Below are positions 1 to 7,671 of a stretch of DNA of 64,000 nucleotides, in pieces. The position numbers were made by a program, and so were the translations under genes. How positions within the stretch are numbered: position 1 is the first letter of the stretch; the number at the start of each line of letters is the position of its first letter. The notes under the pieces are model-generated. The model had not been told where the DNA came from. It did not search any database and was given only the letters and a program-made list of their open reading frames with translations. The stretch is from NCBI GenBank assembly GCA_966211455.1, contig CBIHNI010000003.1, forward strand, positions 62,001-126,000, read 5' to 3'. This DNA is from 21-14-0-10-47-8 sp966211455. Its GTDB lineage: Bacteria; Bdellovibrionota; Bdellovibrionia; Bdellovibrionales; Bdellovibrionaceae.

Positions 1-251
1 TCGGTTTGCGCGGTCAAAATAATCACCGGCAAACGCGAGCCAGCATCGCGCAGCTGTTTTAAGAAATCAAAGCCATGTCCGTCGGGAAGACCCAGGTCTA
101 AAATCACCAGATGAAAAGAGTTCGCCGCATTCAGCTCTCGAGCTTGCTTGAGATTTTCGGCGCGGAAGAATTGATAGCCTTCCAGTTCGAGATTGATTTG
201 CAGACCGCGAGCCAATCCTGGATCGTCTTCAACAAGCAGAATTTGAATCAT
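1..251 (-). CDS. Response regulator receiver domain, OmpR-like (partial, 3' end outside window)
   Basis: Reverse-strand reading from the ATG at 251 begins MIQILLVEDDPGLARGLQ and contains VILDLGLPDGHGF and VIILTAQT. These are the acidic pair, the phospho-acceptor Asp (in LDLGLPD) and the conserved Thr of a CheY-like receiver. Only about 83 residues are in the window, so the output domain is unseen. The sequence style resembles OmpR/PhoB regulators, which is known family behaviour and not proven here. It is probably the signal-receiving half of a two-component system whose kinase lies off the window. The nearest neighbours are secreted proteins on the same strand, 51 bp upstream of its start. 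Confidence 0.85.
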   Translation of the reverse strand, partial: MIQILLVEDDPGLARGLQINLELEGYQFFRAENLKQARELNAANSFHLVILDLGLPDGHGFDFLKQLRDAGSRLPVIILTAQT

Positions 252-302
252 ATGTGGCTCCCAAAAAGGCTTCTGTTCTTATCGGTTCTTTCGTTTCTCA
301 TC

Positions 303-1187
303 CTAAATTCCGAAGCCACTGGACCTAAGTCCATTGGTCGCGGATCCGTTCACCGGCCACGTTTGATAATAGGCCGGCCAGACAGTCGATCGCGTATTTT
401 GCATCCATGGCATCACGCCGGTTCCATACATCGAGCTCGACACTCCGCCGATACCCATCATGTTACGGCCACCCATCGAACCCATGCCCATCGAAGTTCC
501 CATGCTTGAGCCCATGCCGCCCATACTCACCATCGCCATCATGTTCATCATCGAACTCATATCCATATTTTGACTTTGTCCGCCGCGATTTGCTTGCATG
601 CCTTGCATGGCCAGCGCATTTCCACCCCGCTGACTTTGTTGGCGCTGGGCTTTCTTCTTACATTTCTTCATTTTATCTTCGATGGCGTCTTCAATCTCTT
701 CGCGCATGACAAGTGACATTTGCGGGGCGGACTCGCGTCGATCAGCGGAAGGCCCTTTGCCTCTTGGACCTCCTCCCGCCATGCTCATCATCTCTTTCAG
801 GCTGTCCATGCCGCCATCTTCGTCGTCTGAATCTCCAAACAGCGGTTCGGTGGTCTTTGGTTGCGGACAATCCATGTTGTCAATTTTTTTGAGCATGCGT
901 TCTTTCTGATGTTCAGCGGCTTGAAGGTCTTCTTCAGATTGCTTCTGCTTCTGAGTTTTCAAAGCCGCTTCCAGTTCGGCAATTCGACTTTTCATCAGAT
1001 CCATTTGCGTATTCGACGAAAGTTCGCACTGCAAACACGCACCGGTGGCTTCTGTCGCCGACTTGTTTTGAGGAGAAGGACCTGCCGCCCAGTCCGGGGG
1101 AGGACCCGGCGGCAAGTCCCGCATATCTGCCCGAGTTGGGAGGGCTGCGAGCAGAACCAAACTTGTAAACACGAAAATGAATTTCAT
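303..1187 (-). CDS. Secreted Met/Gly-rich hypothetical protein
   Basis: 294 residues. The N-terminus (MKFIFVFTSLVLLAALPTRA) is a clear Sec signal peptide. The mature part has a Pro-rich start, a CLQC motif near residue 50, a Lys/Gln-rich predicted coiled coil (about 60-105), then a low-complexity C-terminal half rich in Met and Gly (repeated GMGSM-like units) ending in a more ordered Trp/Tyr-containing tail. A good ribosome site (CAGGAG) precedes the ATG at 1187. I do not recognise a family. Met-rich exported segments can bind copper or resist oxidation in other proteins, but nothing here proves that. It is followed on the same strand by a response regulator gene and preceded by another small secreted protein, so the three may be co-transcribed. 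Confidence 0.75.
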   Translation of the reverse strand: MKFIFVFTSLVLLAALPTRADMRDLPPGPPPDWAAGPSPQNKSATEATGACLQCELSSNTQMDLMKSRIAELEAALKTQKQKQSEEDLQAAEHQKERMLKKIDNMDCPQPKTTEPLFGDSDDEDGGMDSLKEMMSMAGGGPRGKGPSADRRESAPQMSLVMREEIEDAIEDKMKKCKKKAQRQQSQRGGNALAMQGMQANRGGQSQNMDMSSMMNMMAMVSMGGMGSSMGTSMGMGSMGGRNMMGIGGVSSSMYGTGVMPWMQNTRSTVWPAYYQTWPVNGSATNGLRSSGFGI

Positions 1188-1216
1188 AAAAACTCCTGAG
1201 CCGATACCGGCTTTAG

Positions 1217-1576
1217 TTACTGAGCGCCGACATTCTCACTGGTCGAAGAAACTTCGCGCGGAGGCTGTCCACCTGGAGGAGGTCCGCGATGTTTGGGAAC
1301 CGTTCCGCCTTTAGCGACAACGCACGCATCAAATTTTTCGATTTGTTCTCGGGTTGGTCTCACGCCAGATTCACGCGCAGGCAATGCCGTATCAGATGAA
1401 GACATACAAGCCTCTAATGCTGCCTTTGTTGCCGCGTCCATTTGTGGTGGAGGGCCGTCTGGACGTTGGCCCTGTTGCTGGGCCATCGCCGTTCCCAACA
1501 TCAAGCTGGTCGTCAAAACGATGCCCAAGAATCGGATCTCCACCCATGCCTTATTTGTTTTTGCATTCTGTTTCAT
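1217..1576 (-). CDS. Small secreted hypothetical protein
   Basis: 119 residues. The start is placed at the ATG at 1576 because a strong ribosome site (AGGAGGC) lies just upstream and because the hydrophobic signal segment (FLGIVLTTSLMLGTAMAQ) then sits correctly near the N-terminus. A longer open frame reaching 1696 has no such support. The mature protein is Pro/Gly rich, with two short similar units around EACMSS and FDACVVAKGGT, each holding one Cys that could form a disulfide in the periplasm. No family recognised. It lies 29 bp upstream of the Met/Gly-rich secreted gene on the same strand. Confidence 0.7.
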   Translation of the reverse strand: MKQNAKTNKAWVEIRFLGIVLTTSLMLGTAMAQQQGQRPDGPPPQMDAATKAALEACMSSSDTALPARESGVRPTREQIEKFDACVVAKGGTVPKHRGPPPGGQPPREVSSTSENVGAQ

Positions 1577-1588
1577 AAAAGCCTCCTG

Positions 1589-1679
1589 TTTTGTTGAAAC
1601 CAGTTTTTCAAACAACTGTTGAAACAAAATGGAAGATCGAAATATTTTTTTGAGACCGGAGATTCGTCTCAGGTCGAGA
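1589..1679. promoter_or_regulatory. Divergent upstream region with inverted repeats
   Basis: This lies between the divergent genes starting at 1576 (minus) and 1748 (plus). An imperfect inverted repeat spans 1589-1629, with TTTTGTT at 1589-1595 matched by AACAAAA at 1623-1629. A 13-bp palindrome TCTCA-GGT-CGAGA sits at 1667-1679 (one mismatch), and another GAGAC overlaps 1652-1656. Palindromes of the same TCTCA-N3-TGAGA type occur at 34128 and 55819. I infer operator sites for a dimeric regulator; no regulator is identified. Confidence 0.4.
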
Positions 1680-1747
1680 CAGGTGTGACATTCCACAATC
1701 TTTCAATACTCCCTTGTCAATATAGACACATCCACAGAGGGGGATTT

Positions 1748-3280
1748 GTGAATCATCAAAGGAAACAGCTTTATAAAAGCATCTTCAGAAGTCTGCTAAT
1801 CATCGGACTTCTGGTCGCACTTGTCAGTTTTCAGAACTGTGCGGCCAGCAAAGATGTGGTCGGTGAGGACTCGAGTTCAACCACCGTCACCACGTCATCT
1901 TATTCGGATCCCAGTTCGATTTCTTTGATCACATCCCCAACTGTCACAGAAGGAAACACGGCCACCATCACCATCACGATGGCCAGCACCAGTTCTTCGG
2001 CCCGAAGTTTTATGTATCAAACTGTGGATGGCTCGGCTTACGGGTCTTACAACTATACAACCACCAGTGGCATCGTGACGGTGGCGGCTTACCAATCCAC
2101 CGCGACGATCACCGTTCCGACTTTGAACAACGGATACTCGAACGGAACGACTTACTTTTATGTCTACGTTGGACAGTTGGATTTGACGACCCAGAATTAC
2201 ATCACATCGACGATCACCTTGGTGGATATCAATGGGACGTCGACTCATCAATTGGCAACCGGTCTTTACCACAGCTGCCGCATTGATTCGAATTCGGCTT
2301 TGTCATGCTGGGGTTACAACAATCGCGGACAGCTGGGCGATGGCTCGACAACGAACAGCAGTTACCCTGAAGAGATCAATGGTCTGTCTTACAGTGTGAC
2401 ATCGGTTGCGGCCGGTGCTTATCACACTTGTGCCGTGATCAGCTCGGCCTTGAAATGTTGGGGTGCCAATAGCAGCGGTCAGCTTGGCAGTGGCAACACC
2501 TCGGATTACACAGCTCCCCGATCTGTTAGCAATATGACTTCGGGCGTGACGACCGTTGCCGCCGGGGCCGCTTACACCTGCGCGATCAAAAGCGGTGCCT
2601 TGTACTGTTGGGGTGACAACACTTACGGTCAGCTTGGTATTGGATCGACGACGGCGACAAGCTCTGCATCTGCAGTGACGACTTTAACTTCGGGGGTCAC
2701 CGATGTATCTGCCGGATACAATCACGCCTGCGCGATTCAAAGTGGGGCTTTGTACTGCTGGGGCCTGAACACGAATGGACAGGTTGGCGATGGGACAACG
2801 ACCAATCAGAAAACTCCGCAACTGGTTTCAGGAATGGAATCGGATGTGACATCCGTTGCAGCCGGTGCTTATCACACATGCGCCGTTCAATCTGGCCGAG
2901 TCAAATGCTGGGGCCTAAACAACAACGGTCAGCTTGGAACTTCGAACACGACGGCGCACATCGCGCCTTATTATATGGGGCTGTCATCAGCGACCAGTGT
3001 TTCCGTGACTGCGCTCACGTCTTGTGCGCTGACTTCGGGTTCTGTGATGTATTGCTGGGGCTACAACGGTTATGGACAAGTCGGAACCGGTTCTTCAACC
3101 GGAAGCATCACCGCACCAAATGTCGTCTTCAGCTCGGGCGTGACAGCGATGTCAAATGGACACGGCTATCACCAATGCGCCATGAAATCTTCAAGCACTT
3201 ATTGTTGGGGTTACAACTATTACGGCCAGCTTGGCACCGGTGGAACGACCACGGCCAACCAACCCCAGTCGATTGATTAA
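1748..3280 (+). CDS. RCC1-repeat lipoprotein with Calx-beta-like domain
   Basis: 510 residues from a GTG start at 1748, chosen because AGAGGGGGA lies 4-12 bases upstream and the signal then fits. The N-terminus has a basic stretch, a hydrophobic core and lipobox-like SFQNC, so it is probably lipidated and exported. Residues about 45-160 look like a Calx-beta domain (SLITSPTVTEGNTATITI). The rest is about seven RCC1-type repeats, each with the hallmark HxCA(I/V)...(L/V)xCWGxNxxGQ(L/V)G. Such repeats form a seven-bladed propeller, and seven would close a ring. Known RCC1-like proteins are binding scaffolds; the ligand here is unknown. The next gene follows by 14 bp and is probably in the same operon. 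Confidence 0.85.
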   Translation: MNHQRKQLYKSIFRSLLIIGLLVALVSFQNCAASKDVVGEDSSSTTVTTSSYSDPSSISLITSPTVTEGNTATITITMASTSSSARSFMYQTVDGSAYGSYNYTTTSGIVTVAAYQSTATITVPTLNNGYSNGTTYFYVYVGQLDLTTQNYITSTITLVDINGTSTHQLATGLYHSCRIDSNSALSCWGYNNRGQLGDGSTTNSSYPEEINGLSYSVTSVAAGAYHTCAVISSALKCWGANSSGQLGSGNTSDYTAPRSVSNMTSGVTTVAAGAAYTCAIKSGALYCWGDNTYGQLGIGSTTATSSASAVTTLTSGVTDVSAGYNHACAIQSGALYCWGLNTNGQVGDGTTTNQKTPQLVSGMESDVTSVAAGAYHTCAVQSGRVKCWGLNNNGQLGTSNTTAHIAPYYMGLSSATSVSVTALTSCALTSGSVMYCWGYNGYGQVGTGSSTGSITAPNVVFSSGVTAMSNGHGYHQCAMKSSSTYCWGYNYYGQLGTGGTTTANQPQSID

Positions 3281-3294
3281 AAAGGAAAGACAAT

Positions 3295-4350
3295 ATGAAA
3301 ACACTTCGCCTGACAATTGCCCTGATCTACGCTTTGGCTGGACTTCCAAGCTTTGGCCGCAACAGCGAACTGGCTTCCGACTTGATGAAGCAGTCCGAAT
3401 TTCTTAAGCTGTCCGAGCAACCTTTCAGCAGAATGTGGGAAGCCTTAAAACCTTTCCTGTCCAAAGAGGACGTGAAGCAATTCGATGCCTTCGTCAAATC
3501 CAATCCCGACTTGAAAATCCCGTCGATGTCGGCGACAAAGATGACATCCCAAAAAGACGGCGAAGTCATCCGCGTGATCATGCAATACAAAACCGATATG
3601 ATCACCATCGATTTCCAAGACAGTCCGCAACGGATCGCCACCGTCAACGGAGTCAGCTTTTCATTGGGCGAAACCCAATCCTTCAACCAAGTCTACAAGC
3701 GCTTGGCGGCAAGCGATTTGGGACTGAAAGAAATGGCCTGGAGCGCGAAATCACATTCAGATCAAAAGTTCTCGATGTCGATCTTAAACTGGCTGTGGAA
3801 TTTGGCCGTCCCAAATTCACAAGCCCAAGCACAGCCTGGCCGCTGCATGAACCGAACGGCAAATATTTGCTGGGATCAAATCACCGGCTCATTCGAAGAG
3901 CGCCAGACCCTTTTGAAAAAACAAGTCGACAACCAAAACTTAAGCAACTCGGATCTAAAAGACATCGCAAGCACCTTGCGCCAGGACCAAAAAAATTGCG
4001 ACGCGAAGAAATGTCCTTTCTTTCAAGCCCTGATGGAGCGCGAAGCCTTGATCCAATCCCTGATCAGCAACGGCAAAGATCAATCGCCTGCAGAAAAATC
4101 ATCTCGCTCTAAAAAAACGGCCAACACCAAGGGCAATGGTTCTCCGGCAGAATCAGAAGAAGCCGGAGTTTCATCATGGTTGAAACCTCTGGCTTTGATT
4201 GCCGCCGGTGGTTTGGTTTTGTGGGGATTGTGCTCGAAGAAAGTCATCCGCATTTTTAGCTGCGGAAAATCTTCCAGCAGCTCAAGCACAGCCGGTTTGC
4301 CTTCCAGCAATCCATCGAACCCGATCTATTCAGGAACCGGCACCGAGTAG
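3295..4350 (+). CDS. Secreted protein with C-terminal membrane segment, unknown function
   Basis: 351 residues. The N-terminal signal peptide (LTIALIYALAGLPSFG) is followed by a mixed alpha/beta region with no family I recognise. A four-Cys segment follows (GRCMNRTANICWD, then NCDAKKCPF), likely two disulfides. Then come a Lys/Ser-rich linker and a hydrophobic helix (LKPLALIAAGGLVLWGLCS, about residues 297-315), with a short Ser-rich tail. A ribosome site AAGGAAAG precedes the ATG. It is 14 bp after the RCC1 lipoprotein and probably forms a two-gene operon with it, so the pair may work together at the envelope. Confidence 0.7.
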   Translation: MKTLRLTIALIYALAGLPSFGRNSELASDLMKQSEFLKLSEQPFSRMWEALKPFLSKEDVKQFDAFVKSNPDLKIPSMSATKMTSQKDGEVIRVIMQYKTDMITIDFQDSPQRIATVNGVSFSLGETQSFNQVYKRLAASDLGLKEMAWSAKSHSDQKFSMSILNWLWNLAVPNSQAQAQPGRCMNRTANICWDQITGSFEERQTLLKKQVDNQNLSNSDLKDIASTLRQDQKNCDAKKCPFFQALMEREALIQSLISNGKDQSPAEKSSRSKKTANTKGNGSPAESEEAGVSSWLKPLALIAAGGLVLWGLCSKKVIRIFSCGKSSSSSSTAGLPSSNPSNPIYSGTGTE

Positions 4351-4390
4351 GCCGACAGACACGCAAAACCACAAAGCCCGAGAAAGAAAA

Positions 4391-4411
4391 AAGCCGCAGG
4401 TTCCGCGGCTT
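4391..4411. terminator. Bidirectional intrinsic terminator
   Basis: AAGCCGC (4391-4397) pairs with GCGGCTT (4405-4411) around a 7-base loop, with an A-rich run before it and a short T run after it. It sits between convergent genes ending at 4350 (plus) and 4442 (minus), so it can end both transcripts, including the flagellar operon. Confidence 0.7.
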
Positions 4412-4441
4412 TCCTAAAAACTCAATTTTGAATGGCTTGCT

Positions 4442-5233
4442 TTATGCGACGTCCAGCTCGCCGGATCCCAATGTCTGCGCCAGCTTGTTTCTTAAGCGTG
4501 AGACGGCTTGGGCATGAAGCTGCGAAACACGGCTTTCGGTGACACGAAGAACTTTGCCGATCTCTTTCAGATTCAAATCTTCGTAATAATACAAAGACAG
4601 AACCAGTCTTTGACGCTCTGGCAATTCTTCGATGGCTTGGGTCACAATGTCTTTGACCGACTTGATATTCAGCTGATTGAAAGGGTTGTTCAGCTTACAG
4701 CCTTCTAGAATATTCAGGATCGATTTCTTATCGACGTTCGAGAAAGTCTGCGATTCATCGATTGAAAGCAGGCTGACCGGACGAACTTGATTCAAAAGCT
4801 CGTGGAATTCGTCGATATTGACGTTCAAAGCTTTTGCCACTTCTTCGTCCGTCGGGATGCGTCCCAAATCGGCTTCAAGTGTCGCCATGGTCTTATCCAA
4901 CAGCTTGGCTTTGTCACGGATCGAACGCGGAACCCAGTCTTGCGCGCGCAATTCATCTAAGATCGCACCGCGAATACGGAATTCGGCGTAAGTTTTAAAT
5001 TTATTATCGCGAGTCGGATCGTACTTGTCGATCGCGTCCATCAGACCGATGACACCGCTTGAGATCAAGTCATCGAGTTCGATATTCGATGGCAGGCGGA
5101 CTGCGATTTTTTGTGCAATGAACTTGATCAGTGGCGCGTACTCAAGAACCAGCTTGTCTTTTTCAGCGGGCTGAATTTTACGCGGCTCTTCCTTGTACTT
5201 TTTCACTGCAACGGCGTTCTTCGAAATTGTCAT
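4442..5233 (-). CDS. fliA: Flagellar sigma factor sigma-28 (FliA)
   Basis: 263 residues from the ATG at 5233, which has GAGGGG four bases upstream. The frame is open to a TTG at 5260 but that start lacks a ribosome site. Region 2 is seen in LVLEYAPLIKFIAQKIA and DLISSGVIGLMDAIDKYD...FKTYAEFRIRGAILDELR, the FliA/WhiG signature. Region 3 follows, then region 4 (LPERQRLVLSLYYYEDLNLKEIGKVL plus the helix-turn-helix TESRVSQLHAQA). FliA directs late flagellar genes and is normally held by FlgM, which is not in this window. It is the last gene of the flagellar operon, 57 bp after flhG, and ends at a terminator. Confidence 0.95.
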   Translation of the reverse strand: MTISKNAVAVKKYKEEPRKIQPAEKDKLVLEYAPLIKFIAQKIAVRLPSNIELDDLISSGVIGLMDAIDKYDPTRDNKFKTYAEFRIRGAILDELRAQDWVPRSIRDKAKLLDKTMATLEADLGRIPTDEEVAKALNVNIDEFHELLNQVRPVSLLSIDESQTFSNVDKKSILNILEGCKLNNPFNQLNIKSVKDIVTQAIEELPERQRLVLSLYYYEDLNLKEIGKVLRVTESRVSQLHAQAVSRLRNKLAQTLGSGELDVA

Positions 5234-5290
5234 GCGACCCCTCAATTCAAATCTTATCAAATGGCCCTAATCACCGAAAGTCCAATTCCC

Positions 5291-6112
5291 TTATGCCACA
5301 CCCACGACCTGCTCCCAGAAAAACTGGAGACCGGCCTTTTCGTCGGTGCCTCGGACAGCGGCTTCTAACTTGTTGGAAATCTTCAGAAGCTGCTTTGCAG
5401 ACTCTGAATTCGGTTCGTGTTTCAAAATGAGACGCTGATTTTGTGTCGATCTTCTAAACAAATGGTCCTGTGCCACAGAACCCCAGTAATCGAGACCAAT
5501 GTACAGGAAGCGATTCACGACTTCGTTGAAGCGATTGAACAATGACAACCCTTCGGCCTCGTCTCGAACCTGATTGCAGACAATCGAAAACTTCGCCTCT
5601 TTGTATTCTTTGTTCAAAACCTTGATTAACGCGTACGAGTCCGCCAGCGACGAAGGATCCGGCGTGATCACGACACTTGACACTTGCGCGGCCGAGTTCA
5701 AATACAGAACGTTGTCCGTAATTCCTGGTGCCGTGTCGATCAACAGATAATCAAATTTGTAGTCCAGCGAGCTCACCGCATCCACCAGCGACCGGCGTTC
5801 GAAGGCATTCAAGCGATTCAGCTCGACGATCCCGCTTCCGCCTGGGATCAAGGAAATCTGCGGAGCCAATGGATGCAGCACTTCGTTGATGTCTTTATCA
5901 CCACGAAGCACGTCCATAATGCTGTGTTCGGATTTGGCGCCGAACATGATATCGATATTCGCCATCCCCAAGTCGCCGTCAAAAATCAGGACGCGATTTC
6001 CTTTTTGCGCCAGTGCGTAGGCCATATTGGCGACCATCGTGGTCTTACCAACGCCGCCTTTTCCCGAGGTGATGCTCACCGTTCGTGTTCGCTTGCCACT
6101 GACTGATTTCAT
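5291..6112 (-). CDS. flhG: FlhG/FleN MinD-like ATPase, flagellar number regulator
   Basis: 273 residues. A deviant Walker A motif SGKGGVGKTT at about 16-25, the switch region FDGDLGMANIDIMFG and LLIDTAPG identify a MinD/ParA-type ATPase. Its place directly behind flhF, overlapping by 4 bp (ATGA), marks it as FlhG. In other bacteria FlhG works with FlhF to limit flagellar number and contacts FliM/FliN. The short amphipathic N-terminal 'DQAxxLR' activator helix that FlhG often uses on FlhF is not obvious here, since the protein starts only about 12 residues before the P-loop. The C-terminus is amphipathic, as expected for membrane association. Confidence 0.92.
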   Translation of the reverse strand: MKSVSGKRTRTVSITSGKGGVGKTTMVANMAYALAQKGNRVLIFDGDLGMANIDIMFGAKSEHSIMDVLRGDKDINEVLHPLAPQISLIPGGSGIVELNRLNAFERRSLVDAVSSLDYKFDYLLIDTAPGITDNVLYLNSAAQVSSVVITPDPSSLADSYALIKVLNKEYKEAKFSIVCNQVRDEAEGLSLFNRFNEVVNRFLYIGLDYWGSVAQDHLFRRSTQNQRLILKHEPNSESAKQLLKISNKLEAAVRGTDEKAGLQFFWEQVVGVA

Positions 6113-7671
6113 GTCGCCGATCCTTCCACTGAGCTGCGGTTCATTTTCGTAATTTTAAAAATCAAATCCAAAACGCGTTCGCGGGTTGCCACTTCGAAAT
6201 CTTCAGGCACGCGCGTGCCGATCCCGAAGCTGTGCAAAGGCATCGAGAAACGCTTCATAAAGTTATAAATGGTTCCGTGCTGGGCGCTTTCATCAAGACT
6301 GGTGAAGATCACGTCTTGGTAACCGGTCACCTTGTAGCGCTTGCCGATTTCGGTCAGGTCCGAATCCTTGGCCATGCATGACAGCACCAGATGAATCTGC
6401 GGATTCCATTTTTCCGGCGGCAAAAGATTACGAACGAAAGAGATCTCTTCCATCGTTTTCAAACCAACCCCCGAAAAATCCACCAAAACCTGATCGTAGC
6501 TTGAAAGCTGGGCCATGATTTTATCCCAATCGCCTTTTTGACGAACGATCGCAAACGGCACATTTAAGATCTGCGCGTAAATGCGCATTTGATCGGCCGC
6601 GCCGACCTTCAAAGTATCCGTCGTCACCAGGGCGACTTTTTTATTTTCACGCACCACCAGGTGGCTTGCCATTTTGATCAAGGTCGAAGTCTTCCCTGAA
6701 GCCGCAGGACCCACGAACACCTGAATGTTGCTGGTGTGTTTGCCGTTGGTGATCTGCGTATCTGACAAAATGCGCTTGGCCGCGAAAGCTTCCACCAAGG
6801 GACGGTTCTTCAGTTTCAAAGCGGGCATTTGCTCTTGCGCCTGCAACAAAATCTCGGCCGCCAGATCCTCAGCGACGCCGGCTTTGATCAATTTATCGAA
6901 AACAGCGCTGACATCGTAAGACAGGCCGTAGCTGGCCCCCGGATGCTGACCCGCCGTAAAGTTTTGCGGGATATTTTGAAAGTGAGCAATCACTTGCTTC
7001 AGGCTTTCGATTTCACCTTGCAAGGCTTTGATGTGCGCGGCTTCCATCGGATTCACCTGCGCGACCGGCGCCTGTTGCGCGGCCTGGGCCGGGGCCCGTC
7101 CTGTCGGAGTCTGCACCGGAGATTCGGGCTTACGGATTCCCCACACATCTTCTGTCTGCATGGCCGACCAGGCACGTTGAGCGGCGTTCTTGATTCTCTC
7201 GGCGGCTTGCGCACTGGCCTGAACCGGTTGCTGCTGTTGTGGCTGTGGAGCCGGCTGTGAATAACCCTGCGCCTGATATGCTCTTTGTTGCTGCAACTGC
7301 TGCTGATAGTACTGCTCGGCTTCGTCATCGATTTCGATGTAACGGGTGCGAGTGATCTGACGAGGTGCTTTTTCTTCTTTTTCCGCGATGTATTTGTTTA
7401 CCATTTTGTTGATCACCTGCTTTTGCACGCGAGCCGGACTGCGCAGAAGCTTTTCTTTGTCTTCTTCACGAAGACGGCTTTCTGCAAATTTCTTTTTATG
7501 CAACGTATCTTCCGAAACGGCCGCGGTGATTTCGACACTGCCTTCACCGACCAGGCCGAAACTTCGGTTGTTGTCACGAGCGCTCAGGATGATGGCATCC
7601 GGACCCAATTGGGTCTTCACCATCTCTAAGGCTTCTTTCATCGTTCGCGCTTCGAACTTCTTAACTTGCAT
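6109..7671 (-). CDS. flhF: FlhF SRP-type GTPase, flagellar placement
   Basis: 520 residues, longer than many FlhF proteins because of a Gln/Pro-rich linker (about 125-205). The N-terminal B domain starts MQVKKFEARTMKEALEMVK, typical of FlhF. The NG domain has P-loop VGPAASGKTSTLIKMA (about 320-335), VALVTTDTLKVGAADQMRIYA and VLVDFSGVG. The usual DTAGR of the G3 box reads DFSGVG, an altered G3 region. FlhF recruits early flagellar proteins to the pole in other bacteria. The ATG at 7671 overlaps the flhA 3' end by 11 bp, and the stop overlaps flhG by 4 bp. Confidence 0.93.
   Translation of the reverse strand: MQVKKFEARTMKEALEMVKTQLGPDAIILSARDNNRSFGLVGEGSVEITAAVSEDTLHKKKFAESRLREEDKEKLLRSPARVQKQVINKMVNKYIAEKEEKAPRQITRTRYIEIDDEAEQYYQQQLQQQRAYQAQGYSQPAPQPQQQQPVQASAQAAERIKNAAQRAWSAMQTEDVWGIRKPESPVQTPTGRAPAQAAQQAPVAQVNPMEAAHIKALQGEIESLKQVIAHFQNIPQNFTAGQHPGASYGLSYDVSAVFDKLIKAGVAEDLAAEILLQAQEQMPALKLKNRPLVEAFAAKRILSDTQITNGKHTSNIQVFVGPAASGKTSTLIKMASHLVVRENKKVALVTTDTLKVGAADQMRIYAQILNVPFAIVRQKGDWDKIMAQLSSYDQVLVDFSGVGLKTMEEISFVRNLLPPEKWNPQIHLVLSCMAKDSDLTEIGKRYKVTGYQDVIFTSLDESAQHGTIYNFMKRFSMPLHSFGIGTRVPEDFEVATRERVLDLIFKITKMNRSSVEGSAT

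Noticed and set aside
4361..4390. A string resembling part of a c-di-GMP riboswitch (CACGCAAAACC, AAAGCC)
   Set aside because: Lies after a gene, next to a terminator, and lacks the rest of the conserved fold.
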